A stretch of 64,000 nucleotides of DNA from the NCBI RefSeq assembly GCF_019320115.1, contig NC_089587.1, positions 80,769,957 to 80,833,956 of the forward strand. The letters run 5' to 3'. The stretch comes from Miscanthus floridulus. Lineage: Eukaryota; Streptophyta; Magnoliopsida; Poales; Poaceae. Below are positions 34,295 through 45,397 of the stretch, piece by piece (the stretch's first letter is position 1; every line of letters begins with the position of its first letter). Made by a program: the position numbers and the translations under genes. The notes under the pieces were generated by a model. It ran no database searches, was not told where the DNA came from, and was given only the letters and a program-made list of their open reading frames with translations.

Positions 34295-37200
34295 TAAGCA
34301 AGAGTGCCATAGCTGCTAGGGTGTAGGTTTCTTGTAGTCTGACCAGCCTTACTCAGTCGTTAGTTTCTGCAAACCTTGCCACTATGTTTTTAATGTGAGA
34401 AAGGATCAGGCATGGCGACTATTTTAGAAAGGGTATATATACCTCTACCAGCCCTCGAGTAAGGCCTGACCCCCTGCCATTGCTGGGTCGGGTGTCACTA
34501 AAGATCATGGAGAGGATAGCGAAACTAGTAGGAGAAAGCATATCTTGTTTTAGAAACGTTATTCTTAGTTTTTACACATTCCCCTCCCTAGGATCTGAGC
34601 CATCGTTCTGTGACCGCGCATTCAGTCTCCTTGCGAGTCCAACTTTCCTCAAGCCCCTACATGTAGCGGGGGTTTGGTCGAGGGTTGGCTCGTCTTTGTG
34701 ATCATTACCCCATCTGCAGTTTTCACAACCGGAGGGGTTGAGCTAACATCACTTACCTCAATGGCTCAAGTGACGCACTCGGTGAGCTCGCTAACGGGCA
34801 TGTCCGAGTGGAATCTGGGTCCGTCATTCATGATGGGGTTGACATAGCCCTCATATGACATTCCACTGCTCCTTAACTTGCCTCCCGATAGATGCTTGAG
34901 TCATTTTGGAGACCGACTCAGGTGGCCCACTGGCCTCCCCTCGATGGAGATTCTGTGGGCTTGGCTCAAGGTTAGGATTGAACAAGAAGGTCGAGATGAC
35001 CCTATTTGCTTCTGAGTAGGTCGGGCAAAGGCCGCTAGGGCTCATCTATGTTTTCTCCCCTGGCTCTATTTAACATGAGGCGGCCTCGAGCCCTTCGTGA
35101 GCTGGCCTTCGAACCTCGGTCGGTCGGATTCCCGAGTTGGGGTTGGGCAGCTCGAGCCCTCGAGCCCCGTTGGGCTCAGTAGGGGTCGGCCATGTTTTAT
35201 GTGTCACCCCATCCACGGTTTCTGCAACCAGAGGGGTTGAGCTAACAACACTTGCCTCGATGGCTCGAGTGTCACACTCGGTGAGCTCGCTAACGGGCAC
35301 ATCCGAGTGGAATCCGGGTCCATCATTCATGATGGGGTCAGCAAAGCCCTCATGTGATATTCCACTGCTCCTTAACCTGCCTCCTGGTAGATGCCCGAGT
35401 CATTCTAGAGACCGACTCAGGTGGCCCACTGGCCTCCCCTCGATGGAGATTATGTGGGCTTGGGTCGAGGTTATGATTGAACGAGAAGGTCGAGATGACC
35501 CTTTCCGCTTCTGAGTGGGTCGGGCAAAGGCCACTGGGGCTCATCTATGTTTTCTCCCCTGGCTCTATTTGACGCGAGGTGGTCTCGAACCCTTTGCGGG
35601 CCGGCCTTCAAACCTTGGTCGGTCGCCGCTCATATCGAATGAGACGACTACCGCTTTGTGACGTGACATGAAGCATTGTGATACAATAATTGCTTATGCA
35701 ATGCTTGGATGTACGGGATGAATGTATGGATGAATGTATGAATGCATGCATGAGAATGGATGAATGGATGATTATGCACTGGAAAAGTAAAGTGGGGGTT
35801 GGTAAAGTTACCTTGATGGCTCGAGTGATGGGTTCGGGCAGCTCTTACCGGATATGTTTGAGTGAAATCTAGGTCCATCATTCATGATGGAGTCAGCCTA
35901 ACCCATGTGGGGCATCCTGCTACTCCCTCCCATCTCTCAGCAATGGCCCGAGCCATCCAATTGACTTGGGTGACCTGTTGGCCTCTCCTCGATGGAGATT
36001 CCATAGGTGGGCCCCTTCAAACCCTTCCTAGGAAGGAAGAGCCTAAAGCTCAGGGTGTGGGCAACAAACTCTGATCCTGCTGGTGAGCAAAAATGCCATA
36101 GTCGCTGGGGTGTAGGTTTCTTACAGTCTGACCAGTTTTACTCAGTGTTTGTTTTCGCACACCTTGCCTTTAGGTTTTAGCGTGAGAAAGGGGTCGGGCA
36201 TAGAGAATGTCTACTGAATAGACACTCTTGCCAGCCCTCGAGTGAGGCCCGACCCATTGCCATTGCTAGGGCTAGGTGTCACTTAGAGATGACCCATCTC
36301 TCGGTAGCGGCTCGAGCCGTCCGATCGACTTAGGTGACCTACTGGCCTCTCCTCGATGGAGATTCCACTGGTGGGCCCCTCCAAACCCTTCTTGGGAAGG
36401 CGGAGGCTAAAGCTCGGGGTGTGGGGATAAAAACTCTGATCATGCTAGTGAGCAAAAATGTCATAGCCGCTGAGGCATAGGTTTCTTGCGGTCCGACCAA
36501 TTTTACTCAGCGTTTGTTTTCGTACACCTTGCCTCTAGGTTTTAGCGTGAGAAAAGGTCGGGCATAGAGAATATCTACTGAATAGACACTCTTGCTAGCC
36601 CCTGAGTGAGCCCCAACCCCTTACCATTGCTAGGGTTGGGTGTCACTTAGAGATGACCCATCTCTCGGTAGCGCCCCAAGCTGTCCGATCAACTTGGGTG
36701 ACCTACTGGCACAGGACTTACCTTGCTAGCTCGAGTGATGGGTTCAAAGAGCTCTTACTAGATATGTCTGAGTGGAATCTAGGTCCATCATTCATGACAG
36801 AGTTGGCATAACCTGCATGGGCCATCCTACTACTCTTTACCCATCTCTCGGCAGTGGCCAAGGCGTCCGATCGACTTGTGTGACCCGCTGGCATAGGACT
36901 TACCTATGGAGATAGAGGATGAGATCATCCCGCCTAAGAAATTAGTTAGGTAGATAAGCTAGGTGGCAAACTTGTATAAAAAGGTTAATGAATTCTGACC
37001 CTTTCCATTGTTAAGGCTGTAAAGCTCGGGTTGCGGGTGAACAAACTTTGATCACGCTGGTGAGCAAAAATGCCATAGCCACTGGGGCATAGGTTTCTTG
37101 TAGTCTAACCAACCTTACTCAGCATCTATTTCCGCAACCCTTGCTTCTAGATCTTAACGTGAGAGAGGGTTGGGCATAGAGAATTTTTGCCAGGTGGATA

Positions 37201-37531
37201 CCCTCTTAAACAAGTACCGACTCTTTCCATAGTTAAGGCCACAAAAGCTTAGGGTGCGAAAAAAACTCTGATCACGCTGATGAGCAAAAACGCCATAGCT
37301 GCTGGGGCATAGGTTTCTTGTAGTTCGACCAGTTTTACTCAGCATCTATTTCCACAATCCTCGCTTCTGGGTCTTAACGTGAGAAAGGGTTGGTTGTAGA
37401 GAATGCCTACTAGATAGATATGCTCTTGTTAGCCCCTGAGTGAGGCCCGACCCTTTGCCATTGCTGGGGTCGGGCGTTACTTAAAGATTAGGGAGTTGAT
37501 AGTAAAACTGATGAGAGAAAGTGTGCATATA
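34295..37531. repeat. Repetitive 3' region of the gypsy element
   Basis: This element-internal non-coding region lies downstream of integrase on the minus strand. It contains a roughly 499-base direct repeat (GAGGGGTTGAGCTAACA at 34732 and 35231). It also has several copies of a block with GTGAGCAAAAATGCCATAG (near 36085, 36452, 37061 and 37281; a related start is at 34292) followed by GGTTTCTTG and GTCTGACCAG words. Such arrays between integrase and the LTR are common in Tat elements. No gene is supported. Confidence 0.7.
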
Positions 37532-40500
37532 CTAAGGGTAAAAGTGACATAGCTTCTTAATGTTCTAAGCATTGATGAAGACTTCACTGTCGATGGTCTT
37601 GAGCTTGTAGGTGCCTGGTCAGAGCACCTCCACAACGATGTACGGTCCCTCCCATGGCGGAGAGAGTTTATGGCGGTTCTTGTTGCTCTAGACGAGGCGG
37701 AGCACTAGGTCCCGACATTGAAGGCCCATCCACGCACTCAATGGTTGTGGTACCAGTGCAATGCTTGCTGGTACTTTGCCGAGCGGAGGAGGGCAACATC
37801 GCATGCTTTAACTAGCTGGTCCATGGCATCCTCGAGGGACGCCTCGGCTCCCTATTCGTCATACACCCAGACCCTTGGTGCTCAATAATCAAGGTCAGTC
37901 AGGAGGATAGCCTTGGAACCATAGACCATGAAGAATGGTGTGTAACCGGTGGCCCAGCTGGGGGTCATCCTCAGGCTCTAGAGCATCACGGGAAGCTCCA
38001 CAACCCATCATCCACCAAACTTGTCCAATCGGTTGAAGATCCTAGGCTTGAGGCCATGTAGGACCATGTTGTTTGTGCGTTTGACCTACCCATTCATGTG
38101 GGGGTGCGCCACAGCGGCCTAATTGACGCGGATGTGGTATTCATCATAGAATCAGATGAACTTCTTTCTGGTGAACTGCGTGCCATTGTCTATGATGATG
38201 GAGTTCAGGACCCTAAAGCGATGGACAATGTCAAGGAAAAACAACATGGCTTGCTCAGACTTGATCGCGGAGATCGATCAAGCCTCTATCCACTTTGTAA
38301 ACTTGTCTATGGTGATAAGCAAATGCGTATAGCCCTCGGGTGCCCTCTTGAGAGGTCCAACCAGATCGAGCCCCTAGACCACAAATGGCCATGTGATGGG
38401 GATCATTTGGAGTGCTTAGGCTGGCAAGTCAGTCTACCAAGCATAGTATTGACACCCTTTGCAGGTGCGCACAATCTATTCAGCATCGACTACTATGGTT
38501 GGCCAGTAGAAGCCCTATCAGAATGTGTTTCTGACTAGGGTCCTTAGTGCGGCATGGTGCCCGCAGACCCCACCGTGGATATCACTTAGCAACTGCTTCC
38601 CTCATTCAATGGGGATGCAGTGCTGCAGGATCTAGGTGTGGCTTCGCCTGTAGAGCTTGCCCTCAATAAGGACAAAGGACTTGGCGTGACAAGTGAGCCG
38701 CTGAGCCTCTGTTTTGTTCATCAACAGTGCCTAATGGAGGAGGTAGTCGAGGTAAGGAGTCCTCCAGTTGGCCAAAGGGCTAGGCTCTATCGCTGGATCC
38801 TCCTCAAGCTCCATGACTTTGGGGTCGAATGGAGCCATTAGCTTGTTAGCCCCCGAGCCCAAGGCAGGCGGCCCATCACCGGCTTGTTCTAGCTCCTTGT
38901 AGTAGACAAAGGGCTTGTATTGATCACTGGTGAAGACGTCCGTTGGCACTGGCTCTCGACCAGACATCGTTTTTGCCACTCCATCGGCCACCTTGTTGAT
39001 ACGCCTTGGGATGTGATTGAGCTTGAGACCGTCGAACTTATCCTCTAGCTAGCAGACTTCTTGGCAATATGCAGCCATCTTGGCATTATGGTAGCTTGAT
39101 TCCTTCATGACTTGGTTGATGACCAGCTAAGAGTCACCCCGGACATCGAGCCGTTAGATACCCAACTCGATGGCGATGCGTAGGCCATTGATGAATGCCT
39201 CATACTCGGCCACATTGTTGGAGGAGGGGAAATGGATACGAACCATGTACCTCATGCGTACCCTAAGGGGCAAAACGAAGACTAGTCCCACACCAGTGCC
39301 TTTCTTCATCAGCGATCCATCAAAGTACATCGTCTAGCACTCTTGGTCGATGACTGCTGGCGGCATTTGGACCTCGGTCCACTCTGTAACGAAATTAGCT
39401 AGCACTTGGGACTTGATGGTTGTCTAAGGGGCATATGAAATGCCTTGACCCATCAGCTCGAGTGCCTACTTCGTGATTCTTTCCATGGCATCCTAGTTTT
39501 GGATGACCTCACTGAGGGGGAAGGATGTCACGATCGTCACCGGATGTGACTCGAAGTAGTGGCATAGCTTCCTCTTGGTGATAAGGACGGCATACAGGAG
39601 CTTCTGGATTTAGGGGTAGTGGGTCTTGGAATCGGACAAGACCTCGCTAATGAAGTATGTGGGACACTGCACCTTGAGGGTGTGTCCCTCTTCTTCCCGC
39701 TCTACCACCAGGGTGGCGCTGACCACTTGCGTGGTGGCCGTAATGTAGAGCAAAAGTGGTTCCCCATCGGTTAGAGGGACTAGGATCAGGGCCTTTGTCA
39801 GGAGCTGCTTGACCTTGTCTAGTGCCTCCTGGGCCTTAGGCTTCCATTCAAAATAGTTGGCCTTCTTCAGGAGCTGATAGACCCCAGTCCTCATTCATCG
39901 AGACGTGAGATAAAGCGGCTGAGTGCGGCGAGGCACCCTGTAACTCATTGTACCCCCTTTATGTTCTGAATTAGGCCCATCCTCATGATGGCCGAGATCT
40001 TCTCTGGGTTGGCTTCGATGTCACGCTCGGAGACGATAAAACCCAGCAACATACCCCTTGGGACCCTAAAAACACACTTCTCGAGGTTGAGCTTAATGTC
40101 GTTTGCTCAGAGTTTCACAAAGGTCTGCTCTAGGTCGGCTATGACCTGGTCAGCCCATTTGGACTTGACCACGATGTCATCTACATAGGACTCAAAGGTT
40201 CACCCAATGAGGTCCCTGAAATACTTAAGCATATAGCGCTGGTACGTAGACACCGCGTTTTTCAGACCGAACGACATCATAATGTAGCAGAATGATCCGA
40301 ATGGGGTGATGAAAGATGTCACGAGCTGGTCAGACTCTTTCATCATAATTTGATGCTACCCAAAGTACGCATCATGGAAGCAAAGGGTTTCACACCCCGA
40401 GGTCGAGTCGACTACTTGGTCTATGCGTGGCAAAGGAAATGGATCCTTTGGACACGTTTTGTTGAGACTAGTTTAGTCAACACACATTCTCTATTTCCCA

Positions 40501-41400
40501 TTGTTTTTCATACCAGAATGGGATTGGCTAACCACTCAGGGCGGTATACTTCCTTGACAAACCCGACCACCAAAAGCTCCATAATCTCCTCATCGATGGC
40601 ACTATGCTTTTCCTCGTCGAAGCGATGTAGGCGCTGCTTCACCAGCATGGAGCCTAGCCTGATCTTCAAGGCATGCTCGATGACTTCTCTTAGAATGCCT
40701 AGCATGTCTAAGGGTCTCCACGCAAAGATGTCTCTGTTGACACGGAGGAAATCGATGAGCACGCTTTCCTATTTGGAGGAAAGCGTGGCGCCAATGCACG
40801 CTACTTTGCCCTTAGAACTGCTAGGGTCTATGAGGACCTCCTTAGCGCCCTCTATAAGCTCAAAAGACCAAGTTGACCGCTTGGGGTTAGGTGCTTCTTC
40901 GGCGACCTCCTTCCTAATGGCCGCAAGATCCTTAGAGGCGATGATTGCCGTAGCATGTTCCCAGCACTTGACCTCGCATTCGTACGCGTGCTGGAAGGAG
41001 GTGTCAATGGTGATGACCCCATAAAGTCCTGGCATCTTTAGCTTAAGATAGGTGTAGATGGGGATGGCCATGAACTTCGCGTAGCATGGACGTCCTAGCA
41101 TGACATGATAGGTTCCATGGAACCTGACCACCTTAAAGGTAAGGGTGTCCATCCTATAATTGGTCAGATCCCCAATGGTGATGGGTAGATCAATCTGCCC
41201 AAGTGGCATGGCCTACTTTCTAGGCACGATGCCGTGGAAAAGGCGCTCTAATCGGTCAGATGCACGATCGGTCGATGCCTATGGCGTCGAGTATTTTGGC
41301 GTACATGATGTTGAGGCCGCTACCTCTATCCATCAGTACCTTGGTGAGCCACTTCATACCAATGATTGGGTTGACCACGACCGGATATCTTCCTGGCTAT
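37532..41400 (-). pseudogene. gypsy pol relic: protease, RT, RNase H x2, integrase
   Basis: Read on the minus strand. The protease core LMDRGSGLNIMYAKI is near 41290-41340, followed by LPITIGDLTNYRMDTLTFKV and MLGRPCYAKF. RT starts near 40760 (VNRDIFAWRP) and has its catalytic YVDD at 40187-40176. The RT-linked RNase H segment is at 39894-39610 (FEWKPKAQEALDKVK). A second RNase H follows at about 39330-38980 (MYFDGSLMKKGTGVGLV, NNVAEYEAFINGL). Integrase has the zinc-binding CKGCQ near 38465 and ends with LSPPWEGPYIVVEVLRPGTYKL and a final TAG at 37532. Many stops interrupt it, often at conserved Gln positions. The double RNase H assigns it to the Tat lineage. Not functional. Confidence 0.85.
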
Positions 41401-41849
41401 GGGACGCTTTCTGGGTGGTCGGTCCAATCAATGCTTATGGCGGACTTTGACCATCAGAGGAAAGTAGGCGTGGCCGGCTCGGCTGTATAGACCTCGTGGT
41501 GCGCAAGCTTCTGGCGATGCTTGGAGTCATAGGCCGCTATCCCTCTAAAGATCATGAGGCAGCCATCCAGCGTGCATCTAGGGTGTTCGGGGTACCCTCG
41601 GTGGGCTTCCAACCCCCTTGCAGTCAGCAGCAGCCACGAGCGAGCTCTCGCACCATTTCTTATTCTTCTTCTTGCTAGGACGGTTGGAGACACCTTTGCT
41701 GGCATCCTCGTCCTGCTTTGCCTTACCTTTGAGGTGGTCAAAAATCGCCCCGACCACCTCCTCACCCGAGGCATGGCTGGTGGCAATGTCAAGGAGCTCC
41801 TTGGTGGTTCATGGGCCCTTACATCCCAGATTGTGAACTAGGGACTCAC

Positions 41850-43420
41850 AGGTGGTCCCAGATAGGAAGGCTCCTATGACGTCGGCGACATTAGGAAGCT
41901 CGTTGCACTGCTGGGAGAAGCATCAGATGTACCTTTGAAGAGTTTCCCTGGCCTTCTGTCGATAGTTTTTGAGATCCCATGGGTTCCCAGGACGCGCGTA
42001 TGTGCCCTAGAAGTTTCCCATGAAAATCTCTTTCAGGTTCGCCCAACTTTGGATTCTATTGGGTGGAAGGTGTTCCAACCACGTTTGTGCCGAATTGGCT
42101 AGGAACAATGGAAGGTTGTGGATAATGAAATCACTATTATCCGCTCCACCAGCTTGGCAAGCAAGCCGATAATCCTTGAGCCACAGTTTGGGGTTTGTTT
42201 CCCTAGAGTATTTTGGGATGTGGGTCGGCGGTCAATACCACGGTGGAAAGGGGCATTGAGGATGTGCCAGCCAAAGGCCTAAGGTCCTGGCAAGTTAGGG
42301 CTCGAGCTTCGGTCCTCGTCGCTGTCGTAGCGTTCGTAACAATGAGGGTGGTAGCTGTGGCTAGCCCCCTCCCTCACGTGGCCGTAGGCACACCTATAGG
42401 CATTGATGGTGTCATGCGCATCACGTTTGTAGCTGAGACACTCATGCACTAGGACCATGGCGTGCGACTTGCCGCCTTGCCATGCCTGGTGGACTGACAC
42501 GTCCATGTTGGGCCACTCTAAGGGCGTGCGCTGGCTAGGGTCGAGCTTGTGTCATCAGGACAACAAGCTCACGTCCTGCTGCGCCACCGCACGCTCGAGT
42601 AGCGTGCGAATCTTGTGATGGGCCCGTCGATCTTTGGGCGTCGTGGGCCTCGGAAGCCCCTGGAGCAAGGTCGTTGTGACGGTGATGTTCTGGCTTGCCC
42701 GGGTGAAGTGTGGGAGGGCCTCATTGTCCTCAATGATCCTCTAGTTCACGTCACGAGCCATGGCGCGTGCACGCCCACCGTCTCCGTGGCGCTTGAGCTC
42801 ATGTGTCCCTACTCGAGCTAGAGTCATGCTTCCTCGAGCTCTTGGTGCCAGGCCTTCAGCTGCTCCACCCATAGGTGAGGTGGGGCCCTTGTATCCCTAT
42901 CGACCTCATTGTCGAGGTTGTTCGTTGGGGTAGCCTCTCCCTCGTGGATGCTTTTGATGTGTCCCTTGGGGGTACCTACCATGAAATATTCATGAGAAGG
43001 GTGATGGCTCCCCTGCTAGAGTTAGAGTCAGAGGGTGACCTTGACTCTCCCGTGAGGAGGTCATGGAAAGATTTCATGACATATTCGGTCATTCCCATGA
43101 ACTCATCGCTCGTGGGGGATGGAGGCGTGCATTGCGCCACGAGGTGGCCAACGGTCTCTGCGGTGTTGCGGAGACAGGACGGGAGCGCTGTCGGGGTGCT
43201 CCGAATGAGGTATTCTAGGAAGATCGGCTCTCCTCCTGCGAGCTGCATCATGACATTAGTGAATAAGAAGGTGAGGTGGCGTAGGCCCTCCTAGGATGGC
43301 CGGGGTCCTAGAAAGGCGCCAAGCTAGCACTCTAGCCTCCCGTAATCGAAGCCGAGGAGCTAGTTGCTCCCGAGGGTGTGGGCCTCTGGTGCGTGCAGTT
43401 GCAGCTCTTCAAGCACCTTG
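41850..43420 (-). pseudogene. gypsy gag relic
   Basis: Minus-strand open pieces upstream of protease, in the place of gag. The N-terminal piece (43251-42976) includes NTAETVGHLVAQC and DEFMGMTEYVMKSFHDLL. Later pieces are Arg/His/Ser-rich. The frame is broken several times. The assignment rests on position between the LTR/primer-site end (43619) and protease; I could not place the zinc knuckle. Confidence 0.6.
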
Positions 43421-43619
43421 GCGATCGTGTTGAGGCCGGTGAAGTGGAGAGGTTGGACGGCAGCGGGAGCCTAGACCAACCCTCCCTCTATCGTGACGAT
43501 GAAGTCTAGGTTCTCAAAGCGCACATGCGCGCTCGAGACCCAGCTGACACCATGACTAACCATTCGAGGCCTGATGTGGATGTCGACACATGCAAAAGGC
43601 CCCTACCTGGCGCGTCAAC

Positions 43620-43759
43620 TGTTGGTGTTTCGAGTTACCATCGATGATAAAATTTCTAATATTGTACGTCTGGCTCGGATGGTGTGCTTAGGGGACATGA
43701 GGTTTATACTGGTTCGGGCAGAAAGTCCCTACGTCTAGTTCATCGCTGCTGCTCGTGTT
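43620..43759 (-). repeat. Truncated gypsy LTR next to primer-binding end
   Basis: The first 140 bases of the LTR (TGTTGGTGTTTCGAG to GCTCGTGTT) stand directly beside the internal region (GCGCGTCAAC, which reads GTTGACGCGCCAGGTAGG on the minus strand and is a primer-site-like sequence). The LTR stops abruptly at 43759 and flanking MITE sequence follows. Confidence 0.85.
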
Positions 43760-43979
43760 GATATGGCTATTGGGGCCTCCAACTTCTGTACTATAGTAGT
43801 AGGAGCCGGTGAAGCCCCAATAATGGCTTCATTGGTCCCAAATTATTAGTTATTCTAACTTTATTGGAAAGTCAAAAGATCTCAAGTTTGATCAAAATTA
43901 TAGAGAGGATTATAAATATTTATGACATCAAATAGGTATATTATGACAATATAATTAATGAAAAATCTAATGATACTAT
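43758..43979. repeat. Second copy of the left insertion flank
   Basis: These 222 bases match 16303-16525, the sequence directly left of the gypsy element, with about a dozen differences by eye. It lies between the truncated LTR and a complete LTR, where no host DNA should be. Confidence 0.9.
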
Positions 43980-45189
43980 TGTTGGTGTTTTGAGTTAGCA
44001 CCGATGAGTAAATTTCTAATATTACGCGTCTAGCTCAGATGGTGTGCTTAGTAGACACGAGGTTTATACTGATTTGGACAGAAAGTCCCTACATCTAGTT
44101 CATCACAGCTGCTCATGTTACTAGCACTAAAAGTTTGTAGTAGGGGTTACAAACAGGCGATAGAGGGAAAGGATCCCAAGTCTCTGGTGGAAAGAGTGAA
44201 TGGGTGTTGAGAGCTCGATCGTTGCTCGGCCGTGTGTTCGTGTCGTGTTCTTGTATATTTATCTCGTGTTTTGATTGGTTCAGGATGATTCGATCGGACC
44301 CCCTTCAGGGGACGCCCTGCTTTCCTTTTACAGGCTAAGAGAAAGCATAGGTTACAACGGAGGAAAAGGAGAAGAACAAGAGAGAGAGAGAGGAAAGCTT
44401 CTAGGATCGCCGGGTCCTTCTCCCTCATGCGGGTCCCACTGACCCTATAGATGTCAATAGGAATAGCTCCACATCATGGCCCTGTCTATCACTGATGCCA
44501 CGCGTAGGCGTCGTCTGTCGCTCATGGCGTTCCATCCTGTCCTAGCGGACGTCGTGGTGAACTGACACGCATGTCACCGTTCGTACAAGGGTTAGGCGAA
44601 ACAGCGTCGGCACGCCCGATGCTGTTCTTGATGTGAACCCTTTGGTATAGCCCGTCATGGCCACGGGTTACATCGAGGCATGACAGTCTCTTCCTTGATG
44701 TCATAGTCTTGACCTAGGCCCATACGCCTGGATCTGGAGTCGTTGACAGTGGTATGGGTCTCCGTCAGGCGAAATGGAGTGCGAACTCAAGGGGTCGGGC
44801 GAGATGGAGCCCGCACCCACGGGGTTGGGTGAGGTGGAGCCTGCCCTAGAGGTCGAGCGAGGTGGAGCCTGTCCCCAGAGGGTCGGGCGAGGAGGAGATC
44901 ATGGCCTCAGGGTCAGGAGAGGCGGAGATCGCGGCCTCAAGGCCGGGTGAGGTGTAGCCTGCCCCCAGAGGTCGAGCGAGGCAGAGCCTGCAGCCTTAGG
45001 GTCTAGCAAGGCAGAGCCATCCCTCAAAGGTCGGGCGAGGAAGAGCCCTTCCTCAGAGGCCGGGCGAGGCGGAGCCCGCGCGCCTGGGAGTTAGTTGGAG
45101 CTGTAGTCGCGCTCTTGACTGCTCGGATGAATCAATGTTGATGACCATTAGCTCCTCCTCTTCGGATACCCTAGTATTGGTCCCCGACA
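43980..45189 (-). repeat. Complete right LTR of gypsy family
   Basis: It runs from TGTTGGTGTTTTGAG to GGTCCCCGACA, 1210 bases, and is homologous to 16526-17647 throughout. The minisatellite part (44770-45085) is longer than in the left copy. It directly adjoins the right half of the split MITE. Confidence 0.85.
44770..45085. repeat. GGTCGGGCGAGGCGGAG minisatellite in right LTR
   Basis: About ten degenerate units of roughly 30 bases (GGTCGGGCGAG, GGTCGAGCGAGG, GCCGGGCGAGGCGGAG). It is expanded compared with the left LTR array. Confidence 0.8.
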
Positions 45190-45394
45190 TCTACTCCGTA
45201 TTTGGTATCATAATTATTATTTTATTATATAGATTTGGTCAAACTTGAGAGGTTTTGACTCCTCAAAAAAGTTAGAATGGCTTATAATTTGGGACAGAGG
45301 GAGTAGTTCATGTTTGGGTTGATGAGACTAGATCACTTTTTCTAAAGTGATATACAATGCTAAATAGTCCAAACATTCCATGCCAAACAGACCC
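45190..45394. mobile_element. Right part of the MITE split by the gypsy insertion
   Basis: It starts with TCTAC and TTTGGTATCATAA, which pairs with the left part, passes through a Stowaway-like end (GGGACAGAGGGAGTAG, 45292-45307) and ends CCAAACAGACCC followed by TAA (45395-45397). Together with 16292-16525 it restores one element with TAA duplications on both sides. Confidence 0.75.
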
Positions 45395-45397
45395 TAA

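Larger units (their letters stand above)
16526..45189 (-). mobile_element. Tat-lineage Ty3/gypsy retrotransposon (with nested LTR element)
   Basis: The element is bounded by LTRs that read TGTYGGTG...CCCCGACA on the plus strand. Its genes lie on the minus strand in the gypsy order gag (41850-43420), protease (about 41290-41370), RT, RNase H, integrase (to 37532), followed by a very long 3' region with an antisense ORF (18625-22070). Two RNase H domains and an antisense 3' ORF are hallmarks of the Tat lineage (Grande, RIRE2, Cinful, Retand). The target duplication is ACTAC (16521-16525) against TCTAC (45190-45194), with one mismatch. All genes are broken by stops. A 12 kb LTR element sits inside at 22330-34289. 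Confidence 0.85.

Noticed and set aside
38098..41024. Plus-strand open frames in the gypsy pol region (38098-38538, 40350-41024)
   Set aside because: They are the reverse complement of integrase and RT/protease coding sequence. The minus strand carries the catalytic motifs.
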